Shown piece by piece: positions 36,586 to 44,651 of a stretch of DNA of 64,000 nucleotides. Positions within the stretch are counted from its first letter, which is position 1; the number at the start of each line of letters is the position of its first letter. Below the pieces are notes generated by a model. The model saw only the letters and a program-made list of their open reading frames with translations, searched no databases and was not told the DNA's origin. The stretch is from Rhizobacter sp. (GTDB taxonomy: Bacteria; Pseudomonadota; Gammaproteobacteria; Burkholderiales; Burkholderiaceae_C), in contig JAHBZQ010000001.1 of NCBI GenBank assembly GCA_019635355.1, positions 4,960,001-5,024,000 of the forward strand, given 5' to 3'. Both the position numbers and the translations under genes were made by a program.

Positions 36586-37494
36586 ATGGTCTTCCAGCCT
36601 CTCGTGGCCCTCAGCAGCCGAGCCAGGCGAATGATTGTGTTCGCCATCGAAACCCACCCGCCGCTGGTCTACGCCCTGGTGGCGGGTGGGTGGTCGACTT
36701 CCCTCCTGCTGATGCTCAGCGGTCTGGCCGACACACCGCTGCCGGCCAGCGCGCCGTGGGTGGCCGTGGTCTTCTTCCTGGTGCTGCTCTACCTGCGCGC
36801 CATCGACGAGATCAAGGACCTGCCCTACGACCGGCTGCACAACCCCGACCGGCCGTTGGTGCGTGGTGCCATCTCCGAGCCCGAGGTGGCATGCCTCGCC
36901 ACCGGGGTGGCGGTCGTGGTGCTGGGGCTGAGCCTGTGGCTGTCGCCGCTGCTCGCGGTGCTGGCCGCCTTGCAGCTGGCCTATGGCCTTGGTCTGCTGA
37001 TGCTGGAGCGGGCTTCACGCCGCGTCCGCGAATCCATCCTGCTCAACCTGTGCATCACCTTCCCGGTGAGCGCGGTGCTCAACCTCTACGCCTGGGCCTA
37101 CCTCGCCGCCCCTGCGCTGGCGCAGGCCTGGCCGGTGCTGGCGCTGCACATGGCGGTGTTCCTGCACATGGAGTTCGGCCGCAAGCTCAAGTGGCCGCAG
37201 CATGCGCAGGCCGGTGACAACGGCTACGTGCAGGCGCTGGGCGTGCGGGGCGCGGTGACGGTCTGCATGCTGACGGGGCTCGCGGCCTGCACGCTGGCCA
37301 GTGGCGTGCACCTGCGCCAGGGAGCCGGCGCGGCGGCGCTGCTGCCGTGGCTGGCGCTATTGCCTTCGGTGGCCGGGTTGCGCCAGTTCTGGCGCAACCG
37401 CTCGCGGGCGCAGCCACGGGCCCTCAAGCCCTGGTTCGGCGCGGCGATGGTGCTGTTCTTCCTGGTCAACGTGCTGGCGGCGTTTCCAGGATGA
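36586..37494 (+). CDS. UbiA-like membrane prenyltransferase
   Basis: 302 aa from MVFQPLVALSSRARRM, with a GGGGG run upstream. About eight membrane helices. The first Asp-rich motif of UbiA enzymes is recognisable (LRAIDEIKDLPYDRLHNPDR, then PLVRGAIS). The second motif is not clear, so activity or prenyl donor may differ. It starts 14 bp after the phosphotransferase gene and ends the operon before a terminator. It would attach an isoprenoid chain to an acceptor in the inner membrane. Confidence 0.78.
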   Translation: MVFQPLVALSSRARRMIVFAIETHPPLVYALVAGGWSTSLLLMLSGLADTPLPASAPWVAVVFFLVLLYLRAIDEIKDLPYDRLHNPDRPLVRGAISEPEVACLATGVAVVVLGLSLWLSPLLAVLAALQLAYGLGLLMLERASRRVRESILLNLCITFPVSAVLNLYAWAYLAAPALAQAWPVLALHMAVFLHMEFGRKLKWPQHAQAGDNGYVQALGVRGAVTVCMLTGLAACTLASGVHLRQGAGAAALLPWLALLPSVAGLRQFWRNRSRAQPRALKPWFGAAMVLFFLVNVLAAFPG

Positions 37495-37501
37495 AAAAGA
37501 G

Positions 37502-37525
37502 AAAACCGGCACTGAGGCCGGTTTT
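37502..37525. terminator. Bidirectional intrinsic terminator
   Basis: AAAACCGGC, loop ACTGAG, GCCGGTTTT: a 9-bp stem flanked by A and T runs on either strand. It ends the rightward AfsA operon 7 bp after the UbiA-like stop, and also the leftward tRNA-Ala transcript. Confidence 0.85.
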
Positions 37526-37538
37526 GATGGGTGTTTGG

Positions 37539-37614
<76 letters not shown>

Positions 37615-37703
37615 ACAAACGAGCCGGAGTCTATCAAAAGAAGGCGTCGGGCGGGCATTGCGTGGGGCTTGGTGTTGGGCGCAGAAGGGGTTAGAAACGC
37701 GCC

Positions 37704-38597
37704 ATGACCACATTCGACCCCGACTGGCTCGACGTCCAATACAACAACCGGGCCCGGGTGCCGGGGTACCAGCAGATCTTCGATCGCTGGCGCACCGCGT
37801 CGGCACGGGTGCGCGAGGGCATGACCTGCGTGACCGACGTGCCCTACGGCACCGGGCCCGACGAGACGCTCGACATCTTCCCCGCCGCCGAGCCGCGCTC
37901 GCCGGTGTTCGTGTTCATCCACGGCGGGTGGTGGCGCAGCCTCGACAAGTCCGACCACTCCTTCCTCGCGGCGAGCCTCGTCGCGGCCGGGGCGATGGTG
38001 GTGATGCCCAACTATTCGCTTTGCCCGGGCACGGACGACGCGCCGGTCCGCATCGAGACCATCGCCCTGCAGATGACGAAGGCCATCGCCTGGATCTACC
38101 GCAACGCGGCGCTCTATGGCGGCAGCCCCGGGCGCATCGTCGTCTCGGGCCACTCGGCGGGCGGGCACCTCGCCGCGATGATGCTGTGCTGCGAGTGGAC
38201 GGAGGTCGACAAGCGCCTGCCCATGCAACTGGTGAGCCGGGCGCTCGGCATCTCGGGCGTCTACGACTTGAAGCCCATCCAGCAGACGCCCTTCCTGAAG
38301 CCCGACCTGCGGCTCACGCCCGAGGCGGTCGACCGGCTGAGCCCGGCGCGGTTTCGGGCGCCGCGCGAGGCGCGCTTCTACGCCACCGTGGGCGGCGACG
38401 AGAGCGAGGAGTTCCTGCGCCAGAGCCAGCTCTTGCAGATGGCCTGGGGCACGCAGGTCGTGCCGCGCTACGAGCCCGTGCCGGGCACCAATCACTTCAC
38501 CGTGCTGCACGACCTGGCCGACCCGGAGGGCCGGTCGCACCGCATGGCGCTGGAGCTGATGGGGCTGCCTCGCGTTAACCCTGAGAGGGACGTCTGA
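37704..38597 (+). CDS. Alpha/beta hydrolase, kynurenine-formamidase/esterase-like
   Basis: 297 aa. HGGWWRS gives the oxyanion loop and GHSAGGHL the nucleophile elbow; an acid follows in TVGGDESEEF and a His in PGTNHFTVLHDL, so the triad is complete. The N-terminus (DPDWLDVQYNNRARVPGYQQ) resembles bacterial arylformamidase-like hydrolases. No signal peptide is seen. It stands alone between the tRNA and the rubrerythrin gene; the substrate cannot be told. Confidence 0.85.
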   Translation: MTTFDPDWLDVQYNNRARVPGYQQIFDRWRTASARVREGMTCVTDVPYGTGPDETLDIFPAAEPRSPVFVFIHGGWWRSLDKSDHSFLAASLVAAGAMVVMPNYSLCPGTDDAPVRIETIALQMTKAIAWIYRNAALYGGSPGRIVVSGHSAGGHLAAMMLCCEWTEVDKRLPMQLVSRALGISGVYDLKPIQQTPFLKPDLRLTPEAVDRLSPARFRAPREARFYATVGGDESEEFLRQSQLLQMAWGTQVVPRYEPVPGTNHFTVLHDLADPEGRSHRMALELMGLPRVNPERDV

Positions 38598-38737
38598 AAA
38601 GAGAGACGCCTGAAAAATAGGGCGCTGCTATCGCGTCGAATTGAATCTTTGTATTGGCGGCGCGAAACCCGCTGCGGTACGGTTGCCTGCGTTGGTGCCG
38701 TCATGCCAACTGTTCACCATTCATTAGGAGAGCAACG

Positions 38738-39160
38738 ATGGCCAGCTTGAAAGGGTCCAAGACCGAGCAGCACCTGAAAGACGCCTTCGCAGGAGAGTCG
38801 CAGGCCAACCGCCGATACCTGTATTTCGCGAACAAGGCCGACATCGAAGGCCAGAACGACGTGGCAGCACTGTTCCGCTCCACCGCCGAAGGCGAGACTG
38901 GCCATGCGCATGGCCACCTCGAGTTCCTCGAAGCCGTGGGCGACCCGGCGACGGGCCTGCCCATCGGCTCCAGCCGCAACAACCTGAAGGCCGCCGTGGC
39001 CGGCGAGACGCACGAGTACACCGACATGTACCCGGGCATGGCCAAGACGGCGCGCGACGAAGGCTTCGACGAGATCGCCGATTGGTTCGAGACGCTGGCC
39101 AAGGCCGAGCGCTCGCACGCCAACCGCTACCAGAAGGCCCTCGACGCGCTGGTCGACTGA
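38738..39160 (+). CDS. Rubrerythrin-family diiron protein (no rubredoxin domain)
   Basis: 140 aa from MASLKGSKTEQHLKDAFAGE, with TAGGAGAG upstream. A ferritin-like four-helix bundle with Glu/His ligands in GESQANRRY, EGETGHAHGH, GETHEYTDMY and AKAERSHANRY. The C-terminal rubredoxin domain of classical rubrerythrins is absent. It probably reduces peroxide or handles iron. It leads an operon with an Fe-S protein and a DUF3501 gene, an arrangement seen in other proteobacteria. Confidence 0.9.
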   Translation: MASLKGSKTEQHLKDAFAGESQANRRYLYFANKADIEGQNDVAALFRSTAEGETGHAHGHLEFLEAVGDPATGLPIGSSRNNLKAAVAGETHEYTDMYPGMAKTARDEGFDEIADWFETLAKAERSHANRYQKALDALVD

Positions 39161-39247
39161 CCACCGCGCCCAAGAGCCAGCAGTTCCGGCCCCGCTTGCG
39201 GGGCCGGCTTGTTCTTGCAGGAGAAGAAGCACAAGACAGGAGCGCGC

Positions 39248-40597
39248 ATGAGCACACGGGAAGGCAACCTCGAGGCACCCACCCGGCACCCGATCGACTG
39301 GCAAAACCCGGAGTTCTATGACGAAGCGAAGTGCATCCAGGAAATGGAGCGCATCTTCGACATCTGCCACGGCTGCAGGCGCTGCGTGAGCCTGTGCCAA
39401 TCCTTCCCCAACCTCTTCGACCTGGTCGACGCCACCGAGTCCGGTGAGGTGGAAGGCGTGGCCAAGGCCGACTACTGGAAGGTGGTCGACCAGTGCTACC
39501 TGTGCGACCTCTGCTACATGACCAAGTGCCCCTACGTGCCGCCGCACCCGTGGCAGCTCGACTTCCCGCACACGATGCTGCGGGCCAAGGCCATCAAGTT
39601 CAAGAAGGGCGAGGTGAAGACCGGCGAGAAGCTGCTCGCCTCGACCGACGTGCACGGCCAGTTCGCCGGCATTCCCATCGTCGTGCAGGTGGCCAATGCG
39701 CTCAACAAGACGAAGCCGATGCGCAAGGTGCTCGACTCGGCGCTCGGCGTGCACCCCGATGCGTGGCTGCCCGATCTCGCCACGAGCCGCTTCCGCTGGA
39801 GCGCCAAGAAGCGAGGCGACGCGAAAGACGTGAAGAACGGCGAACGCACGCCGGGCAAGGTGGCGGTCTATGCCACCTGCTACGTCAACTACAACGAGCC
39901 CGGCATCGGGCATGACCTCGTGAAGCTGCTGGAGCACAACGAGATCCCCTATGAGCTCGTGAGCAAGGAGTCGTGCTGCGGCATGCCCAAGCTCGAGTTG
40001 GGCGACCTCGACGAGGTGGCCAAGCACAAGGAGGCCAACATCCCCGTGCTCGCGCGTTATGCGAAGGAGGGCTACGCCATCCTCTCCGCCATCCCGAGCT
40101 GCACGCTGATGTACAAGCAGGAGCTGCCGCTGATGTTCCCCGGAGATGCCGACGTGGCTGCGGTGCAGGAGGCGATGTACGACCCCTTCGAGTACTTCAT
40201 GGCGCGGCACAAGGACGGGCTCTTGAAGACCGACTTCAAGCAGCCACTCGGCAAGGTGAGTTACCACATCCCCTGCCACGGACGTGTGCAGAAGATCGGC
40301 CGCAAGACTGAAGAGATGTTCAAGCTCATCGGCGCGGCCGTCACCGTGCAGCTCAACACGGTCGAGCGCTGCTCCGGCCACGCCGGCACCTACGGCGTGA
40401 AGACGCCCACGCATCCGGTCGCGATGAAGATCGGCAAGCCCGTCTTCAAGAGCATGGCGAAGGATGAGCCCGACTACATCAGCTCCGACTGCCAGCTCGC
40501 CGGCCACCACATCGCGCAAGGCATGCAGCAGCAGGGCTCGCCCGAAGCGAGGCTGGCGCACCCGCTGAGCCTCGTGCGCATCGCCTACGGTCTTTGA
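39248..40597 (+). CDS. Fe-S protein with CCG (heterodisulfide-reductase-like) domains
   Basis: 449 aa. Two 4Fe-4S motifs lie near residues 38-100 (CHGCRRCVSLC and CYLCDLCYMTKC). Two cysteine-rich CCG-type domains follow: YATCYVNYNEPGIGHD...KESCCGMP and HIPCHGR...VERCSGHAG, the second slightly degenerate. The layout is that of GlpC/HdrD-type electron carriers. It likely supplies electrons to the rubrerythrin. The partner gene for DUF3501 follows 14 bp later. Confidence 0.88.
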   Translation: MSTREGNLEAPTRHPIDWQNPEFYDEAKCIQEMERIFDICHGCRRCVSLCQSFPNLFDLVDATESGEVEGVAKADYWKVVDQCYLCDLCYMTKCPYVPPHPWQLDFPHTMLRAKAIKFKKGEVKTGEKLLASTDVHGQFAGIPIVVQVANALNKTKPMRKVLDSALGVHPDAWLPDLATSRFRWSAKKRGDAKDVKNGERTPGKVAVYATCYVNYNEPGIGHDLVKLLEHNEIPYELVSKESCCGMPKLELGDLDEVAKHKEANIPVLARYAKEGYAILSAIPSCTLMYKQELPLMFPGDADVAAVQEAMYDPFEYFMARHKDGLLKTDFKQPLGKVSYHIPCHGRVQKIGRKTEEMFKLIGAAVTVQLNTVERCSGHAGTYGVKTPTHPVAMKIGKPVFKSMAKDEPDYISSDCQLAGHHIAQGMQQQGSPEARLAHPLSLVRIAYGL

Positions 40598-40611
40598 AGA
40601 AAGATCTCGAC

Positions 40612-41190
40612 ATGACCATCACGAGAGACAGCCTGCTCACGCTCGAGGCCTACGCCAAGATCCGCAAGTCGAGCGCGCCCGAGATCATCGCCCACCGCAA
40701 GCGCCGCACCGTGCGCCTGGGCGAGCACATCTCGCTGCAGTTCGAAGACGAGACCACCATCCGCCGGCAGATCCAGGAGATGCTGCACATCGAGAAGATC
40801 TTCATGGAAGAGGGCATCCAGGGCGAGATCGACGCCTACCTGCCCCTCGTGCCCGACGGCAGCAACTGGAAGGCGACCATGCTCATCGAATACCCCGACG
40901 TGCACGAGCGAAAGCGCGAGCTGGCCCGCCTCATTGGTGTGGAAGACCGCATGTTCGTCGAGGTCGAAGGCCACGCGCGCATCTACGCCATCGCCGACGA
41001 AGACCTCGACCGCGAGAACGACGAGAAGACCTCGGCGGTGCACTTCGTGCGCTTCCAATTCCCGCAGGCCGCGAAGGAGGCAGTGCGCGCGGGTGCGCAG
41101 GTGAAGCTCGGCTGCGACCACACGAACTACCCCGCGCACGTGCAGATCGCGCCCGAGACGCTGGCGAGTCTGGCGGGCGACTTGCGCTGA
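40612..41190 (+). CDS. DUF3501 family protein
   Basis: 192 aa from MTITRDSLLTLEAYAKIRKS. Family features are IAHRKRRTVRLGEHISLQFE and VRFQFPQAAKEAVRAGAQVK. It has no known function but recurs after rubrerythrin and CCG Fe-S genes, suggesting a shared redox role. No signal peptide or membrane helix is seen. An upstream in-frame TTG is possible but less likely. Confidence 0.85.
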   Translation: MTITRDSLLTLEAYAKIRKSSAPEIIAHRKRRTVRLGEHISLQFEDETTIRRQIQEMLHIEKIFMEEGIQGEIDAYLPLVPDGSNWKATMLIEYPDVHERKRELARLIGVEDRMFVEVEGHARIYAIADEDLDRENDEKTSAVHFVRFQFPQAAKEAVRAGAQVKLGCDHTNYPAHVQIAPETLASLAGDLR

Positions 41191-41346
41191 CACGCTTCCC
41201 ACAAGCGTGGCGGCGCATCCCTGCGCCGCGAACAGACATTTCCTACACCCGGCGGCGGCTCGGGCCGATGTCGGCCGGGCGGTGCTGTTCCTAGAGTTGC
41301 GTTCACGGGGGTCAGCCCCGCTCTCCACAAATCGAAAGGAAGCCTC

Positions 41347-41787
41347 ATGAACGCATTCAAGACCACCACCACCGTCGCTGCGCTGGCCGCCGTGTTCGCG
41401 CTGTCGGCCTGCGACCGCAACGCCGACGAGCGCACCGCCGGCGAACGCCTGGACGGCGCCGTCGCGAGCGCCGAGCAGCGTGCCGACGAAGCCAAGTCCG
41501 ACATCCGCCGCGAGACCGCCGAAGCCAAGTCCGACATCGCCACCGCAGCCAACCAGGCCGGCGACAAGATGAAGGACGCGGCCATCACCACCAAGGTCAA
41601 CGCCGAGCTGGCGCGCGACAACGACCTGAGCGCGATCAAGATCAACGTCGACACCGCCGCCGGCCACGTGGTGCTGCGCGGCACGGCGCCCAACGACGCG
41701 GCCCGCGACCGCGCCACCACCATCGCCCAGCGTGTGGACGGCGTGCTCTCGGTCGACAACCAGCTCACCGTGGGTCAGCAGGGCTAA
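41347..41787 (+). CDS. BON-domain lipoprotein
   Basis: 146 aa, with GAAAGGAAG before the ATG. A signal peptide ends in lipobox LSAC (Cys22). A charged helical linker follows, with a duplicated AEAKSDI/DEAKSDI unit. A BON domain lies at residues about 75-142 (ITTKVNAELARDNDLSAIKI, GHVVLRGTAPND). BON proteins of the OsmY kind bind membranes and are often stress-induced. It is a single gene with its own terminator. Confidence 0.9.
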   Translation: MNAFKTTTTVAALAAVFALSACDRNADERTAGERLDGAVASAEQRADEAKSDIRRETAEAKSDIATAANQAGDKMKDAAITTKVNAELARDNDLSAIKINVDTAAGHVVLRGTAPNDAARDRATTIAQRVDGVLSVDNQLTVGQQG

Positions 41788-41814
41788 GCGTCCGCAGCGC
41801 GGTCACACCCTGCC

Positions 41815-41856
41815 AGCCGCCGCTCACGCCAGTGCGTGATGCGGCGGCTGTTTCAT
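41815..41856 (+). terminator. Intrinsic terminator after the BON gene
   Basis: AGCCGCCGC + TCACGC, loop CAGT, GCGTGA, one bulged T, GCGGCGGCT, then GTTTCATTT: 15 paired bases and a short T-rich tail. Ends the BON transcript. Confidence 0.8.
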
Positions 41857-41941
41857 TTGGGAACGCGCTCGCTGTCGTTGCATCGCCTGCAGGCACGCCG
41901 TTCGCCAAGAGGAGCGATCAACCGCTCACATCGAGACCCGC

Positions 41942-42376
41942 ATGCAACGCGAACTCCACCTGGCAGGCCCGCAAGACGTTCTCTACATTGAGGACCACCC
42001 GACCAACGTGCACCTGATGCAGGCGCTCTTCAAGCGCTGCCCGCATCTCAAGCTCGTGGTGGCGCAAGACGGCCGCGAGGCGCGCCGCCTGGCCGACGAG
42101 CTGCGCCCCGGCCTGCTGCTCGTGGACCTGCGCCTGCCCGACTGCCACGGCAGCGATCTCCTCGAAGAGCTGCGCCACCGCGACGGCTACGCCGACATCC
42201 CCGCGGTGGCCGTCACCGCAGAGCCCGCGTTTCGCATCGAAGGCACGAGCTTCTGCGAGGTGTGGCCCAAGCCGCTTGATCTCGCTTTCGTGCTCGACCG
42301 GCTCGACCAGTTCGCCGCCAACGGCCCCTTCTTCGCCCACCTGCAGCGCACGCCCGCTGTGCTCCACCATGAATGA
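41942..42376 (+). CDS. Stand-alone receiver domain (response regulator)
   Basis: 144 aa, a CheY-like receiver with no output domain. Acidic cluster IEDHP, phospho-Asp in LLLVDLRLPD, Thr in VAVTAEP and Lys in VWPKPLDL are all present. It probably takes part in a phosphorelay or in protein-protein signalling. No kinase gene is nearby. The small proline-rich ORF that follows may share its message, and the exopolysaccharide operon lies downstream. Confidence 0.85.
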   Translation: MQRELHLAGPQDVLYIEDHPTNVHLMQALFKRCPHLKLVVAQDGREARRLADELRPGLLLVDLRLPDCHGSDLLEELRHRDGYADIPAVAVTAEPAFRIEGTSFCEVWPKPLDLAFVLDRLDQFAANGPFFAHLQRTPAVLHHE

Positions 42377-42388
42377 GGACGTACCGAG

Positions 42389-42571
42389 ATGAACCTCTGC
42401 AGCTTCTCCCACCACGCCGGCGGCGCGAACACGCCGCAACCCGTGCCGCCCATGCCCTCGTTGCCGATGCCGCCCATGCAGCCTCTGCTGGAAGAGGCGC
42501 CACCCGAGATCACGGAGCCGCCGCTGCCCGGGCACTTCCCCTTGCTCGGCAACGCCCCGCACTGGCATTGA
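42389..42571 (+). CDS. Small Pro/Met-rich ORF
   Basis: 60 aa (MNLCSFSHHAGGANTPQPVP...), rich in Pro, Met and His, ending NAPHWH. It starts 12 bp after the receiver gene with a GAGGAC site upstream. No family is recognised. It may be a real small protein or a chance frame. Confidence 0.35.
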   Translation: MNLCSFSHHAGGANTPQPVPPMPSLPMPPMQPLLEEAPPEITEPPLPGHFPLLGNAPHWH

Positions 42572-42683
42572 TGCGCTGCAACTCTTACGGGTAAGCCCGA
42601 AAGCATCCGGTATTTCTGGGCAAGCAGCGTGCCCAAACACGCCGGCTGCATGCGCGAAACCCTCGACTTTCGCGTAAACCCGG

Positions 42684-42698
42684 TGGCACCGCGTTTGC
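42684..42698 (+). promoter_or_regulatory. Sigma-54-type promoter of the eps operon
   Basis: TGGCAC-CGCGT-TTGC with exactly 10 bases between GG and GC, an excellent RpoN match. The predicted start is near 42710, 26 bp before epsD. The following CCAAGGC recurs downstream of the -12 box at two other promoters in this locus. Confidence 0.65.
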
Positions 42699-42735
42699 CC
42701 AAGGCTCGCATCCACCAACCAACAGAGGGTGCCGC

Positions 42736-43701
42736 TTGGGAATCACGCGTTTTGGAATCACGTTGCGTCGGCGATGCACGGGCAGGCTGCTGCTCCTCGC
42801 CGCGGCTGCCGTGGCCTTGTCTGCCTGCGGCGGGAAGTCTCGTGAGGCCAACACGCAGATCGCCGCCAAGGTGAACCGCGAAGAGATCTCGGTCCACCAG
42901 GTCAACTACTTCCTGCAGCGCCAGGGCGGCGTCGCCCCCGATCAGGTCGACGCCGCAGGTCGCCAGACGCTCGAAGCGCTGGTCGACCAGGAAGTCGCCG
43001 TGCAGGCGGCCCTCGAGCAGAAACTCGACCGCGACCCGATGGTGGTGCAGTCGCTCGAAGCTGCGCGCCGCGAGCTGCTGGCGCGTGCCTATGCCGAGCG
43101 CCTGGCGCAGAGCGTCTCGCCGCCCACCCCGCAAGAGGTGAAGCAGTACTACGACAGCAAGCCTGCGCTTTTTGCGCGGCGCCGCCTCTACACGCTCGTC
43201 GACACCGCCATCGAGGCCACGCCCGAGCAGCAAAAGCCCATCGAGGCGCAGATGCCCACCACCCGCGGCACGGCCGACGTGAGCCTCGTGCTGCGCCAGG
43301 CCGGCGTGCGCTTCGGCTCGCGCCGCACCACCCTCGGCGCCGAGGCGCTGCCACTGCATGCGGTCGATGCCATGGCGGCGCTCAACGAAGGCCAGTCGCT
43401 GCTGGTGGGCGGCCCGCGCGATGCGCACATCTACACCGTGATCGAGACGCGGCCCGCACCGCTCAATCTCGAAGAGGCACGCGGCGCGATCGAGAACTTC
43501 CTCATCGCCGAGCGCCGCCGCACCGCGCTCGAGCAGCAGATCAAGGCCCTGCGCGCCAACGCGCGCATCGAGTACCGGGGCCGCTTCGCCCAACCGGCTT
43601 CGGCGCCTGCAGCGCCTGTTGCCGCTTCGTCGGCCAACGATGCCGTCGCGCTCGAAGAGCGTTCGCACTCGTTGACCAAGACCCACCTCCCCACCAAGTG
43701 A
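42736..43701 (+). CDS. epsD: EpsD-family peptidyl-prolyl isomerase lipoprotein
   Basis: 321 aa. The start is a TTG with AGAGGGTG at good spacing; no ATG fits. Lipobox LSAC (Cys31). SurA-like N-terminal helices (VNREEISVHQVNYFLQRQGG) are followed by a parvulin-like C-terminal part (PRDAHIYTVIETRPAPLNLE). The family occurs in exosortase-linked exopolysaccharide operons and probably helps outer-membrane assembly of the export system. It is the first gene of the rightward operon. Confidence 0.85.
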   Translation: MGITRFGITLRRRCTGRLLLLAAAAVALSACGGKSREANTQIAAKVNREEISVHQVNYFLQRQGGVAPDQVDAAGRQTLEALVDQEVAVQAALEQKLDRDPMVVQSLEAARRELLARAYAERLAQSVSPPTPQEVKQYYDSKPALFARRRLYTLVDTAIEATPEQQKPIEAQMPTTRGTADVSLVLRQAGVRFGSRRTTLGAEALPLHAVDAMAALNEGQSLLVGGPRDAHIYTVIETRPAPLNLEEARGAIENFLIAERRRTALEQQIKALRANARIEYRGRFAQPASAPAAPVAASSANDAVALEERSHSLTKTHLPTK

Positions 43702-43714
43702 AGGCCAGACCAAC

Positions 43715-44641
43715 ATGCCAGCCGACCTTGCTCTCTCTCACTTCCTCCCGCCGCGCCTCCTGATGGCGGTGTGCGTGTCGCTGTCCTTGGCGGCATGCGT
43801 CAACACCCCGATGCCCGCCGACTCCGCCGCCGCCCCCGCGGCGCAGGCGCGCGCGCCGGTGCCCACGCCGCCGCCCGAGCCGGCGAACCGCGCGCCAAGC
43901 GGCCCCGACCGCAGTCGCGACTACGTGGTCGGCGCCGGCGACGTGCTGCGCATCAACGTCTACCAGAACGCCGACCTCTCGCTGGAGACCCGCGTCAACG
44001 AGAGCGGTGTCATCTCGTACCCGCTACTCGGCCAGGTGGTGGTGGGCGGGCGCTCGGTCGGCGAGGTCGAGGCGGCCATCGCCGATGGGCTGAAGAAGGG
44101 CAACTTCATCAAGCAGCCGCAGGTGTCGGTGCTCGTCACGCAAGTGCGGGGCAACCAGGCCTCGGTGCTGGGCATGGCCGGGCGGCCCGGGCGCTACCCG
44201 ATCGAGGTGAAGGGCATGCGGTTGTCGGAGCTGCTCGCGCTCGCAGGCGGCGTGGCCGCGGGCGGCAGCGACATCGTCACGCTGAGCGGCATCCGCGAGG
44301 GCAAGCCCTTCCGCCAGCGCGTCGACGTGTCGCAGCTCTTCGGCGGCAGCGCCTCGGCCGAAGACCCGATCGTCCTCAATGGCGACACGCTCTACATCGA
44401 CAAGCTGCCCACCGTCTACATCTACGGCGAGGTGCAGCGCCCCGGCCCGATCGCCCTCACGCAGGACATGACGCTGATGCAGGCCCTGGCCAGTGGCGGC
44501 GGCCTCACCCAGCGCGGCACCGAGCGTGGCATGAAGGTGCACCGCCGCAATGCCAAGGGTCAGGTCGAGATCGTCGAGCTGCGCATGACCGACACGCTCA
44601 AGCCCGGCGACGTGATCTACGTGCGCGAAAGCCTGTTCTGA
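43715..44641 (+). CDS. epsE: Polysaccharide export lipoprotein (Wza/EpsE)
   Basis: 308 aa, lipobox LAAC (Cys28). The Pro/Ala linker is followed by the poly_export domain (YVVGAGDVLRINVYQNADLS) and two SLBB domains (SVLGMAGRPGRYPIEVKGMR; PTVYIYGEVQRPGPIALTQD). It forms the outer-membrane channel for exopolysaccharide with EpsF/EpsG in the inner membrane. It lies between epsD (13 bp) and epsF (10 bp). Confidence 0.93.
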   Translation: MPADLALSHFLPPRLLMAVCVSLSLAACVNTPMPADSAAAPAAQARAPVPTPPPEPANRAPSGPDRSRDYVVGAGDVLRINVYQNADLSLETRVNESGVISYPLLGQVVVGGRSVGEVEAAIADGLKKGNFIKQPQVSVLVTQVRGNQASVLGMAGRPGRYPIEVKGMRLSELLALAGGVAAGGSDIVTLSGIREGKPFRQRVDVSQLFGGSASAEDPIVLNGDTLYIDKLPTVYIYGEVQRPGPIALTQDMTLMQALASGGGLTQRGTERGMKVHRRNAKGQVEIVELRMTDTLKPGDVIYVRESLF

Positions 44642-44651
44642 GGAGCCGCGC

